Of a DNA stretch of 64,000 nt, positions 20,601-28,640 are shown piece after piece. The stretch's first letter is position 1; every line of letters begins with the position of its first letter. Location of the stretch: assembly GCA_947625905.1 (NCBI GenBank), contig CANQQJ010000003.1, positions 55,992 through 119,991 of the forward strand, read 5' to 3'. The notes below the pieces were generated by a model. That model ran no database searches, had not been told where the DNA came from, and was given only the letters and a program-made list of their open reading frames with translations. A program made the position numbers and the translations under genes. The DNA comes from an uncultured Clostridia bacterium. Its GTDB lineage: Bacteria > Bacillota > Clostridia > Monoglobales > Monoglobaceae.

Positions 20601-21611
20601 GATTTTGAGATCAGGCTAAAGCTGCTCGGATTTGATTCAACAGCGTACGATGCGGATTATTTCGGAGTAATGGCTACCGATGATCTTGATTTATACAGCG
20701 GAAACTTCTTTGAAGAGCGGCATTTTTCTAACAATAACAATATTTTGATGGTAACGCACAGCGCAGGTCAGGAAAAGAGCGTAACAAGCTCTTGGGCGGG
20801 AGATATGAACGGCAAGGATGTTCCGATTGATTTTATAATCAAAAGAACCGGAAACATGATCGAATATTGGTTCAGTCTGGACGGCGGCACGACTTTTGAA
20901 CAGACATCAAAGCCGAAAGTCACATTGAACGCAGATGACGTTATGTATGTCGGTTTCTGCATGACCGCGCAGAAAGGAATAAAAAACACCGCGTATATAA
21001 ACGCTGACGTCAGCATAGACGGCGAAATGGTCGGAGCTGATATACTCAAAGGAGAAACGGTTGAGCTTGATTTTTCATCAAGCGATGCGGACGGAGACAA
21101 TATCGAGTTCGAACTGTTGACCGAACTTCCGGAGGGAGCGCGGCTTTCGGGACAGAACATTGTGTTTACTCCCGAGCGCGAGGGCGAGTATGTGTTCACG
21201 GCGACTGCCAAGGATATGTATCATGAAACACCCGCGAAAAAGACTTTTAAGGTCAATGTAGCGCCCGTGATAAGCGTTATGTCAGGCGGCACATTTGTGA
21301 AAACCGATGTTTCGCCATATATAAAAAATGATATCACGATGGTTCCGTTGAGAGCGATTTCCGAGGCTTTGGGCGCAAGCATAGATTGGAACGAGGCGTC
21401 ACAGGAAGTCACAATAGAAAAGGACGGCATTGTTATAAAACTTACCGTTGGTTCAGCGGAAGCTTATGTGAACGGTTCCGCAACGGAAATGAGCGTCCCG
21501 ACCGAGGAGCATCAGGGCAGAACATTTGTTCCGATCAAATTTGTATCCGAGACTTTGGGTTGGAATGTCAGCTGGGATCCCGAAAATTATTCGGTATTGA
21601 TAAGCAAATAA
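17625..21611 (+). CDS. Large secreted putative carbohydrate-active protein, paralogue of 360-4121, with concanavalin-like and C-terminal copper-amine-oxidase-N-like domains
   Basis: Signal peptide; shared motifs SETAHN, YRQ.L.P, HTEPYYVPQDDKTG; C-terminus FVKTDVSPYIKNDITMVPLRAISEALGASIDWNEASQEVTIEK...AYVNGSATEM...GRTFVPIKFVSETLGWNVSWD. Confidence 0.75.
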   Translation: MKRIISLIIVLTVTVMTVGMIPVSADEPNVSGLNDILIFGDSASETAHNMTEKMTVSGTDTKAEKQYADENGSYAGGGIGEGLTYRQILKPAEDTPKDTGYLRFTLKADPAMTNYITIRLSGNQYGRGNIMLYAGDGDTTYFDPFNGREYSELDSGQYSEGYTSKGHYYYATMKIPQQIVKADGTVDLKLVPTGKLDSYGSSVYADVTQDSKYIYSIASHTEPYYVPQDDKTGYNIDGVPEPERDITAYEYLQNELYDMMTKVMSWQCYGKDWENKKTDENAFMDGAVIRNSPIAETDMSGTSDEVARRHTLEAINHQNWSTMSNLMIIANAFMFDFSKDYYNNPEMLDRYIHLLDFYQRAQDSKGGWCYFTSGEDKGKWLGASLDGTGERLMGEWWPLMSLGVDAMMQSFIQLNNYIVNGDNQEFKDLWNNYLDEKIDGDLTGKTDRTRRSYYMDMFGKLRDRLANPERGVGDFYAPTNRAGTANQDFGFAYSANKAMELLGSAEGASYKPEDEAQYTDMIKYKYGEMVDGEKWFSDENNLGLEGGASHGGWSGDYGTLLIEITNKYAESAQYFDAATKAIFDDTAYKAYESSKYFFYPAVNEKGETIISAETFSSSRKDGYGIHLSYPVAGYTATKLGSQGALSYLAHYIKENRGYSDTLRSDIENKTPHVYTRIVDTQEILKYYSTVEKLIAEGKTEPLPMEDDAPDFAWYDADAQEIVFKNNGEKGYITFNFRRSDWEYNDNTRVHLIKDDAEWTANVRSSHQGGIYEWQDSTHTTDSGSPYTHRRFDGMNEVRYGKYIGAVNLSKNDASVGQDGKTYTLQNTVDVTKAKDLISGKIYEDENGIKVDVAPRGAVLLEVLETRPTADIGVVYEFGGSILGSDVKKVALGETVTVSAPVLDGYSLIDGVQQTQTVTADESKNIIFGYETNSAPEFTAPHRIVDDPGWKVMNYGEAQGGITEQDGKIAIDSVCPEGEGNLMKTFAYKEVAGDFEIRLKLLGFDSTAYDADYFGVMATDDLDLYSGNFFEERHFSNNNNILMVTHSAGQEKSVTSSWAGDMNGKDVPIDFIIKRTGNMIEYWFSLDGGTTFEQTSKPKVTLNADDVMYVGFCMTAQKGIKNTAYINADVSIDGEMVGADILKGETVELDFSSSDADGDNIEFELLTELPEGARLSGQNIVFTPEREGEYVFTATAKDMYHETPAKKTFKVNVAPVISVMSGGTFVKTDVSPYIKNDITMVPLRAISEALGASIDWNEASQEVTIEKDGIVIKLTVGSAEAYVNGSATEMSVPTEEHQGRTFVPIKFVSETLGWNVSWDPENYSVLISK

Positions 21612-21630
21612 AAAATATATCGCGAAGGAG

Positions 21631-21660
21631 CGCGGGAATTAAAATGATTCCCGCGTTTTT
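21631..21660 (+). terminator. Rho-independent terminator
   Basis: CGCGGGAATTAAAATGATTCCCGCGTTTTT. Confidence 0.85.
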
Positions 21661-21845
21661 CGCGCTGTGTCTTTGATATAGCGTGTTTTCATATCCGCAA
21701 AATGATTTATTGCTTTAAAAAATGCGCATATAAACTTTGAATAATGATTTTTTATGCTATCCGCAAAATTTGAAGATGTCAAATCGTTCTATGCTATGCT
21801 AAAATGTATTCGGAAGATTTTGTATGATAAACGGAGGGCATATTA

Positions 21846-22169
21846 ATGTTTGTATACAGCGTGCTTGAATACATTAATAATAATTATAAGAATCCTAATT
21901 TGTCGGTTGAGATGATTGCCGAGGCGGTTGGCAAGAGCGTTAACTATACAAGAGCGATGTTCAAAAAGAGCATGGGTATATCCATTTCGGAGTATATTCG
22001 CAAAAAGAGGTATGAGGAAGTTTGCAGACTCCTGATAGAAACCGATCATGACGCATATAAAATCGGAAAAATGACCGGATTTGAATCCGTTAATTACTTC
22101 TACACCGGTTTTAAAAAGTATACCGGCATGACCTGCAATCAATACAGAGAGAAGAATAAAAACAAATAA
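21846..22169 (+). CDS. AraC-family DNA-binding domain-only regulator
   Basis: NPNLSVEMIAEAVGKSVNYTRAMFKKSMGISISEYIRKKRYEEVCRLL...IGKMTGFESVNYFYTGFKKYTGMTCNQYR; RBS GGAGGG upstream. Confidence 0.88.
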   Translation: MFVYSVLEYINNNYKNPNLSVEMIAEAVGKSVNYTRAMFKKSMGISISEYIRKKRYEEVCRLLIETDHDAYKIGKMTGFESVNYFYTGFKKYTGMTCNQYREKNKNK

Positions 22170-22195
22170 TAAGAAAGTCGGTTTAAGTTATAGTA

Positions 22196-22380
22196 AAATA
22201 TTCTAAAGTTGATTTACGGGAAGTTAAGCCACCGGCAGAAAAAAATAATGAAATCGATTTGATAAACTTGATTGAACAATTAAAAACTTCACCGGAGCTT
22301 GCCACTTCTCTTGCAGGTATATTGGCAAACATAACACAAGAAGGCGGAAAATTTGCTAATCGGCCGATTAGCAAATTTTA
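22196..22380 (+). pseudogene. ORF remnant without start codon
   Basis: Open frame IVKYSKVDLREVKPPAEKNNEIDLINLIEQLKTSPELATSLAGILANITQEGGKFANRPISKF* preceded by stop, no usable ATG. Confidence 0.4.
22348..22379. repeat. 32-bp perfect palindrome
   Basis: AAAATTTGCTAATCGG|CCGATTAGCAAATTTT; further CCGATTAGCAAA half-site near 22418. Confidence 0.95.
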
Positions 22381-22471
22381 AAAATTATTAGCAAACCTTG
22401 TGTAAAGAGTTCGTTTCCGATTAGCAAAAAACTTTACCAAAAATTGCTTAAAAATTTTCCTCGCGGAAAAC

Positions 22472-22513
22472 AAAAAAATGCCGCGAAAGTCAAAAAGTGA
22501 CGTTTTCGCGGCG
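22472..22513 (-). terminator. Terminator of the tRNA-Arg transcript
   Basis: Minus strand: GCCGCGAAAACGTCACTTTTTGACTTTCGCGGC followed by ATTTTTTTG. Confidence 0.8.
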
Positions 22514-22518
22514 TTTGA

Positions 22519-22593
22519 TGGCACCCTCTACGCGAGTCGAACGCGTGATCCACCCTTAGGAGGGGCGTGTTATATCCACTTAACTAAGAGGGC
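22519..22593 (-). tRNA. tRNA-Arg (anticodon CCU), CCA encoded
   Basis: Minus strand GCCCTCTTAGTTAAGTGGATATAACACGCCCCTCCTAAGGGTGGATCACGCGTTCGACTCGCGTAGAGGGTGCCA; anticodon loop CTCCTAA, T-arm ACGCG-TTCGACT-CGCGT. Confidence 0.95.
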
Positions 22594-22686
22594 GTGTTTT
22601 ATAAGCCTAATTATTATACACAAATTAAGGCCTCGTGTCAAGTCTATTTTTGATCGGATTTTCATAAAAGCGGAGCATTTCAAAAA

Positions 22687-22707
22687 CCGGGCGGATTTTC
22701 CGCCCGG
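22687..22707 (-). terminator. Terminator hairpin at end of purine block
   Basis: CCGGGCGGATTTTCCGCCCGG flanked by A-tract (T-run on minus). Confidence 0.8.
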
Positions 22708-22757
22708 CCTTTTACTTTTGTAATGATCTTGCTAAGAAATATTGACCAAATCACATA

Positions 22758-23936
22758 TTAATGGTGGAAGAGGCGGATGCCTGTAAACGACATCGCTATG
22801 CCGTACTTGTTGCAGGCGGCGATAACGTTGTCGTCTCTGATCGAGCCGCCGGGCTGGGCGATAACGGTCACGCCCGACTTGTGGGCGCGCTCGATATTGT
22901 CGCCGAACGGGAAGAACGCGTCGCTGCCCAGGGCAACATCGGTGTTCTTTTTGAGCCATTCCTTCTGTTCCTCTTTGGTGAACACGGGAGGCTTTGTCTT
23001 GAATATCTTCTGCCACTCGCCCTCTTTGAGCACGTCCATATACTCATCCGAGATATAAACGTCTATGGCGTTGTCGCGGTCGGCTCTGCGTATGCCGTCA
23101 ACAAACTCGAGGGCCAGCACCTGCGGCGACTGTCTGAGCCACCAGATGTCGGCCTTGTTTCCCGCGAGGCGGGTGCAGTGAATCCTCGACTGCTGACCCG
23201 CGCCGATGCCTATCGCCTGACCGTCCTTGACGTAGCACACGCTGTTTGACTGTGTATACTTGAGCGTGATAAGCGAGATCATCAGATCGCGCTTCTGCGC
23301 ATCGGTCATTTCGGTGTTTTGGGTAACGACATTCGACAAAAGCTCCTCGTTGATGTCGAGCTCGTTTCTGCCCTGCTCAAAGGTCACGCCGAACACCTGC
23401 TTGTGCTCGATCGGGTCGGGGGTGTAGTTTTCGTCGATTTGGATTATGTTGTAGTTTCCGCCGCGCTTGCCCTTTAATATTTCAAGCGCCTTTTCCTCAT
23501 AGCCGGGAGCGATCACGCCGTCGCTGACCTCTTTGGCGATAAGCTGCGCCGTGGGGATGTCGCACACGTCTGACAGTGAGATAAAGTCGCCGAAGGACGA
23601 CATTCTGTCCGCGCCTCTGGCTCTGGCGTAGGCCGAGGCGAGAGGCGAAAGCTCGATCGATTCGTCGATGAAGTATATCTTTTTGAGCGTGTCCGAAAGC
23701 TCCAGACCGACCGCGGCGCCCGCGGGCGACACGTGCTTGAACGATGTCGCGGCCGGGAGGCCGGTCGCCTTTTTGAGCTCCTTAACGAGCTGCCAGCCGT
23801 TCAGCGCGTCAAGCAGGTTTATGTAGCCGGGTTTGCCGCACAGCACGGTTATCGGCAGATCGCCGCCGTTTTCCATATAAACCCGCGAGGGTTTCTGATT
23901 AGGGTTGCAGCCGTATTTTAATTCCATTTCATTCAT
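22758..23936 (-). CDS. purH: Stand-alone AICAR formyltransferase (PurH-like, no IMP cyclohydrolase domain)
   Basis: CNPNQKPSRVYMENG, SFKHVSPAGAAVG, ARGADRMSSFGDFI; 392 aa, lacks N-terminal MGS-like domain. Confidence 0.88.
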   Translation of the reverse strand: MNEMELKYGCNPNQKPSRVYMENGGDLPITVLCGKPGYINLLDALNGWQLVKELKKATGLPAATSFKHVSPAGAAVGLELSDTLKKIYFIDESIELSPLASAYARARGADRMSSFGDFISLSDVCDIPTAQLIAKEVSDGVIAPGYEEKALEILKGKRGGNYNIIQIDENYTPDPIEHKQVFGVTFEQGRNELDINEELLSNVVTQNTEMTDAQKRDLMISLITLKYTQSNSVCYVKDGQAIGIGAGQQSRIHCTRLAGNKADIWWLRQSPQVLALEFVDGIRRADRDNAIDVYISDEYMDVLKEGEWQKIFKTKPPVFTKEEQKEWLKKNTDVALGSDAFFPFGDNIERAHKSGVTVIAQPGGSIRDDNVIAACNKYGIAMSFTGIRLFHH

Positions 23937-23948
23937 AACAATTCCTCC

Positions 23949-24662
23949 TTATTTGTTCTTATTCACGATTCGGGACTCGGTTTTGCCGGTTTGTATGTTT
24001 ATGTATCTCACGAACAGCGAAACTTTGTTGTCCTCGTTGAGGCTAGTCCACAATGTGTCGGTGAACTCGTCTATCGAATTCGGGACCTCGACTTTTTTGG
24101 GCTCGCCCTCAAAGCTCGGCAGCGGGTCGCCGTCGCCCTTGTAGGTGTGGATAAAATGTCCGTATCCGCTTTTCGGATTTGAATATGCGAACGTGAATCT
24201 TTGGCACGAATCGGGGTCGCCGTCGGCGCTTTTTAATATCGACATCGCGTAGTTGTAGGTTCCGTCCGACACCTTCATGACCGCCGATATCCTCGGCGTG
24301 TAGTTGGGCGCGTCGGGTTCAAACTCGCGGCCGCGGAGCGACTGCTCAAACGTCATCTGCTTGTTCATCAAATCGTATATAGTGTCGGTCTGATCGCCGT
24401 TGGTGACGATCGTCTTGTTGCCCAAAACGCGGACCGGCGCATAGATAATGAGCGACGGGTCCTCGAGCTTTGACTCGTCAAAGGCTTTGGTCCTGATGCC
24501 GTCTCCGTTTGCCACAAACACGCGGTTGCGGCTGTTTGAGCTTCTGCCCATGATAAAGTAGGCGCATACCGCGCTCTTTCCGTCGGCCGATTTGCCGACG
24601 ATGATTCCCCGTCCGGGGTATGAGTTGTTTTTCAGCTCATCGCTGATGTTTATTGTTTTCAT
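23949..24662 (-). CDS. purO: IMP cyclohydrolase, PurO-like family
   Basis: YPGRGIIVGKSADGKSAVCAYFIMGRSSNSRNRVF; RBS GGAGGT places start at internal Met. Confidence 0.8.
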   Translation of the reverse strand: MKTINISDELKNNSYPGRGIIVGKSADGKSAVCAYFIMGRSSNSRNRVFVANGDGIRTKAFDESKLEDPSLIIYAPVRVLGNKTIVTNGDQTDTIYDLMNKQMTFEQSLRGREFEPDAPNYTPRISAVMKVSDGTYNYAMSILKSADGDPDSCQRFTFAYSNPKSGYGHFIHTYKGDGDPLPSFEGEPKKVEVPNSIDEFTDTLWTSLNEDNKVSLFVRYINIQTGKTESRIVNKNK

Positions 24663-24687
24663 GATTACCTCCATAAATTTTTAATGC

Positions 24688-24710
24688 GGGCGGATGATAT
24701 CCGCCCCTAC
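24688..24710 (-). repeat. REP-like element, 23-nt type (GTAG GGGCGG ATATCAT CCGCCC)
   Basis: GTAG + 6-bp arms. Confidence 0.75.
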
Positions 24711-24724
24711 AAACGCGGGGCCCC

Positions 24725-24747
24725 GGGCGGATAATATCCGCCCCTAC
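24725..24747 (-). repeat. REP-like element, 23-nt type (GTAG GGGCGGATATTATCCGCCC)
   Basis: Identical to 29990-30012 copy. Confidence 0.8.
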
Positions 24748-24775
24748 AAGTTTTCCCCAAGGGGCGGGCCGATTT

Positions 24776-25369
24776 TTATTCGCTGCACAGCATTTCAACG
24801 GCGCGGGGCAGGATTATCCATTCGGCCTGCTCCATAACGCGCTTTTGCAGAATTTCCGGTGTGTCGCCGTCTTGTATCTCGACCGCTTTTTGCAGCAGGA
24901 TCTTTCCGCCGTCGACGACCTCGTTGACAAGATGCGCGGTGGCCCCCGTCACCTTGACGCCGTAATCAAGCGCCGCCTCGTGCACCTTGAGCCCGTACAT
25001 GCCCTCGCCGCAGAACGACGGTATCAGCGACGGGTGAATGTTAACGATTTTGCCCGCGTATTCCTTGAGCAGCTCGCCTCCGAATATGGCCAAAAATCCC
25101 GCCAGCACTATTATGTCAACGCCCATCTCTTTCATATAGGCGCAGATCCTTCGGCTGAACTCGTCGATATCGCCGCCGCAGTCCGCGTTTTTGCGAATGA
25201 CCTTTGTCGGTATTCCGGCTGTCTCGGCTCTTGTCAGTCCGTACGCGCCCGCGCTGTTTGAGCAGACGCACACGATCCTGCCGCTCTTTATGATGCCGCT
25301 TTTCTCGGCGTCGATAAGCGCCTGAAGATTAGTGCCGCCGCCCGAAATCAAAACTCCTATATTTTTCAT
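24776..25369 (-). CDS. purN: Phosphoribosylglycinamide formyltransferase
   Basis: [43 protein letters not shown]. Confidence 0.95.
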   Translation of the reverse strand: MKNIGVLISGGGTNLQALIDAEKSGIIKSGRIVCVCSNSAGAYGLTRAETAGIPTKVIRKNADCGGDIDEFSRRICAYMKEMGVDIIVLAGFLAIFGGELLKEYAGKIVNIHPSLIPSFCGEGMYGLKVHEAALDYGVKVTGATAHLVNEVVDGGKILLQKAVEIQDGDTPEILQKRVMEQAEWIILPRAVEMLCSE

Positions 25370-26403
25370 ACTATGTCCACGCCCTTCTCGCCGTCAATGA
25401 TCTCGCCGACAACGCAGGCCTTCTCGCCCTCGGAGTTTATCGCCTTGGTGGCTTTGTCGGCCTGATCGGCGGGCACAACGAACATCATGCCGATACCCAT
25501 GTTGTAGGTGTTGAACATGTCGTGCTCCGAAATGCCGCCCAGCGTTTGGAGCTTTTTGAATATCGGCGGAGTGTCAAAGCTGTCCTTTCGGATAACTGCG
25601 CGGGTGCCGTCTTTGAGCATACGCGGGATGTTCTCGTAAAATCCGCCGCCCGTTATGTGGGACACCGCTTTCACGTCAACGGATTCGATAGCCTTGAGCA
25701 TCGGCTTCACATAAATTTTTGTCGGCTCAAGCAGCGTTTCGCCTATCGACGCGCCCAGCTCGTCGTCATACTTTTTGAGAGCCTCGGCGCAGGCTTCGCT
25801 GTCGTCGATATTGAATATTTTTCTGACAAGCGAGTAGCCGTTGCTGTGAACGCCCGATGAGGCGATGCCGATTATCTTGTCTCCGATCTCGATCCTCTCG
25901 CCGTCGATGATCTTGTCCTTGTCGACTATGCCGACCGAGAATCCCGCCAGGTCATACTCGTCGGGGTCATAGAATCCGGGCATCTCGGCTGTCTCGCCGC
26001 CGACCAAAGCGCAGCCCGCCTTGACGCAGCCGTCGGCAATTCCCTTCACTATGTCCGCGATCTTTTCGGGCGTGTTCTTTCCGGTCGCTATGTAGTCGAG
26101 AAAGAACAGCGGTTTCGCGCCGCCGCACACAATGTCGTTGACGCACATGGCCACGCAGTCCTGTCCGACGGTGTCGTGCTTGTCCATGATGAACGCCAGT
26201 TTCAGCTTGGTTCCCACGCCGTCTGTGCCCGAGACCAGAACGGGGTTTTTACAGCCTCCGCCGAGCTCGAACAGGCCGCCGAAGCCGCCTATTCCCGAAA
26301 CGACGCCGGGTATGTTTGTTCTCTTTACGTGCTCCTTGATGAGTTCCACCGACCTGTAGCCGGCTTCCACATCAACGCCCGCGTTTTTATAAGCTTCGCT
26401 CAT
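25366..26403 (-). CDS. purM: Phosphoribosylformylglycinamidine cyclo-ligase
   Basis: [46 protein letters not shown]. Confidence 0.96.
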   Translation of the reverse strand: MSEAYKNAGVDVEAGYRSVELIKEHVKRTNIPGVVSGIGGFGGLFELGGGCKNPVLVSGTDGVGTKLKLAFIMDKHDTVGQDCVAMCVNDIVCGGAKPLFFLDYIATGKNTPEKIADIVKGIADGCVKAGCALVGGETAEMPGFYDPDEYDLAGFSVGIVDKDKIIDGERIEIGDKIIGIASSGVHSNGYSLVRKIFNIDDSEACAEALKKYDDELGASIGETLLEPTKIYVKPMLKAIESVDVKAVSHITGGGFYENIPRMLKDGTRAVIRKDSFDTPPIFKKLQTLGGISEHDMFNTYNMGIGMMFVVPADQADKATKAINSEGEKACVVGEIIDGEKGVDIV

Positions 26404-26415
26404 TACATCGCCTCC

Positions 26416-26916
26416 TTATATATTGTCATAAAGCTCTTTTTGAAGTTTTTTATCTTTCTCGTCAACAGCCGCCGCCATGTCCGCCTTGAATTTCTCAAGC
26501 TTTTCGGAAAGCTTTTCATCGCTGAGCGCCAGCATCTGCACGGCCAAAATGCCCGCGTTGTCCGAGCCGTTCACTCCGACAGTCGCCACCGGGATACCCG
26601 TCGGCATCTGGACCATAGAGAGCAGCGAGTCAAGGCCGTCCATAAACGAAGATTTGATCGGCAGCGCTATGACCGGCAGCGTGGTGTAAGCCGCGATAAC
26701 CCCGCCCAGATGAGCCGCCTTGCCCGCGGCCGCGATTATCACCTTAACGCCGTTTCCCTTGGCGCTCTTTGCGAATTCCTCCGCTTTGGCAGGGGTCCTG
26801 TGCGCCGAGATCACGTGCGCCTCAAAATCAACGCCGAACGACTTGAGCATATCGATCGCGCCCTTTACCACAGGCAGATCAGAGTTGCTTCCCATTACAA
26901 TTGCTACTTGTGCCAT
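26416..26916 (-). CDS. purE: 5-(carboxyamino)imidazole ribonucleotide mutase
   Basis: VAIVMGSNSDLPVVKGAIDMLKSFGV, SAHRTP, AAGKAAHLGGV. Confidence 0.96.
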   Translation of the reverse strand: MAQVAIVMGSNSDLPVVKGAIDMLKSFGVDFEAHVISAHRTPAKAEEFAKSAKGNGVKVIIAAAGKAAHLGGVIAAYTTLPVIALPIKSSFMDGLDSLLSMVQMPTGIPVATVGVNGSDNAGILAVQMLALSDEKLSEKLEKFKADMAAAVDEKDKKLQKELYDNI

Positions 26917-26946
26917 AATGTCCTCCTGAAATATATTTGAATTTTG

Positions 26947-28146
26947 TTATCTCTCGTATACTATATTGCCGTTTACCATTGTGTATTCAACGTCGCCGCA
27001 CTTCGCCGAGTAAACCAGACTTGAGATCGGGTCATAAAGCGGCTTAAGATGGGGCGTGTCAAGATCCACGACGACCAGATCGGCCAGATAGCCCTCTTTT
27101 ATCATTCCGAGGTCGTCAAAGCCCAGCGCCCTCGCGCCGTTCACGGTCGCCATTTTGAGGGCGGTCTCGGCGGGCACCGCCGTCGGGTCGAGCCCCGCGC
27201 CCTTGTGTATCAGAGCCGCCGCCTTGATCTCCTCGAACATATCAAGGCTGTTGTTGCTCGAAGCACCGTCGGTCCCAAGCGCCACGTTTATTCCCATGTC
27301 CAGCATTTTCGGGACCGGGGCGATGCCCGACGCCAGCTTAAGATTGCTCATAGGGTTGTGTGCTACCGAAACGTTATGCCTTTTGAGTATCTCAAGGTCG
27401 CTGTCGGTCATTACCACGCAGTGAGCGGCTATCGTCGGGTTTTCAAACAGCCCCGCGCTTTCCATATACGCGGTCGGCGTCATGTTGTGCTCGATCTCGC
27501 AGTCCGAGAACTCGGTTCGGGTCTCGGCCAGATGGGTGTGTATCGGCAGGTTGTGCTCTTTGGCGTACGCCGCGCATTTTTCCAGCAGCTCAAACGAGCA
27601 GGTGTAAATGGCGTGCGGCGAGAACGTGAAGGTTATAAGACCGCAGTCTTTAAATTCCTCGGCCATTTCCTCCATAAGCTTTACCTTGCGGTCGTATCCG
27701 TCAAAGCTCACGCAGTCGCTTAAAACCGCGCGGATGCCCTTTTGTACCGCCGCTCTGCCCGTCTCGGCCTGAAAGAAATACATGTCGCTGAAGCAGGTGG
27801 TCCCACCCGCCAGCATCTCGTCTATCGCGATCTCGCTTCCGCGGCGCACGTCCTCGGGCGTCATTTTGTCCTCAAAGGGAAATATCTTGTTATAAAGCCA
27901 GTCCTGCAGGTTCATGTCGTCGGCATATCCGCGGAGCAGCGTCATGGCCGTGTGGGTATGCGCGTTTATAAGACCCGGGATAAGCGCCTTGTTTTCGCCT
28001 TTAATCACCCTGTCAAATTTTCCCTCGGGCCTGCTTGTTCCCACATATTTTATCTTGTTTTTATCGACCGCAACATAACCGTTATTTATAACGCCCGCGT
28101 CATCGTCCATGGTTATGACCGTTATGTTTTCAAACAAAGTTTTCAT
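26947..28146 (-). CDS. mtaD: 5'-methylthioadenosine/S-adenosylhomocysteine deaminase-type amidohydrolase
   Basis: LIPGLINAHTHTAMTLLRGYADDMNLQDWL, NLKLASGIAPVPKML, ALGTDGASSNNSLDM. Confidence 0.88.
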   Translation of the reverse strand: MKTLFENITVITMDDDAGVINNGYVAVDKNKIKYVGTSRPEGKFDRVIKGENKALIPGLINAHTHTAMTLLRGYADDMNLQDWLYNKIFPFEDKMTPEDVRRGSEIAIDEMLAGGTTCFSDMYFFQAETGRAAVQKGIRAVLSDCVSFDGYDRKVKLMEEMAEEFKDCGLITFTFSPHAIYTCSFELLEKCAAYAKEHNLPIHTHLAETRTEFSDCEIEHNMTPTAYMESAGLFENPTIAAHCVVMTDSDLEILKRHNVSVAHNPMSNLKLASGIAPVPKMLDMGINVALGTDGASSNNSLDMFEEIKAAALIHKGAGLDPTAVPAETALKMATVNGARALGFDDLGMIKEGYLADLVVVDLDTPHLKPLYDPISSLVYSAKCGDVEYTMVNGNIVYER

Positions 28147-28181
28147 AATTTATTCTCCGAATCTTATTGTTACAATTAAAA

Positions 28182-28640
28182 TTACTTTTCGTACTCCAGA
28201 TCGTTTTCGGTGAGGTCCTTTATTTTTTCGCAGTAGTCCTCGGCCTCGCGGTTCGCTTCCTCGACTCTGAGGTTGCGGAAGTTGCCGCACTCGACCTCGC
28301 TCGCGCCGGGCATCTCGCCGTCATAGACCGCGATTTCTTTGAATATATTTTTAATTAAATCGACGACCTTTTTGTTATCGGCGTTTCTCATAAGCAGATA
28401 AAAACCGGTCTGGCAGCCCATGGGTCCGAAATATATCACGTCGTCCTTAAGCTCCGAGCTGCGCGCCATCGTGGCGAAGAGATGCTCGATCGAGTGTATT
28501 GTTATGTTGTCAAGCAGTCGGCCGGTGTTGGGCTTTCTCATGCGTATGTCGTAGGTGGTGATGTCGCCGTCGATTCGGGATATGTACACCCACGGCCTTA
28601 TTTTTCGGTGGTCCACCGTAAAGCTCGCGACTTTTTCCAT
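28182..28640 (-). CDS. luxS: S-ribosylhomocysteine lyase
   Basis: FTVDHRKIRPWVYIS, HSIEHLFATMARS, FGPMGCQTGFY. Confidence 0.96.
   Translation of the reverse strand: MEKVASFTVDHRKIRPWVYISRIDGDITTYDIRMRKPNTGRLLDNITIHSIEHLFATMARSSELKDDVIYFGPMGCQTGFYLLMRNADNKKVVDLIKNIFKEIAVYDGEMPGASEVECGNFRNLRVEEANREAEDYCEKIKDLTENDLEYEK

Noticed and set aside
22183-22374. 63-aa minus-strand ORF next to the tRNA
   Set aside because: No RBS; the opposite strand has the more protein-like (though start-less) frame.
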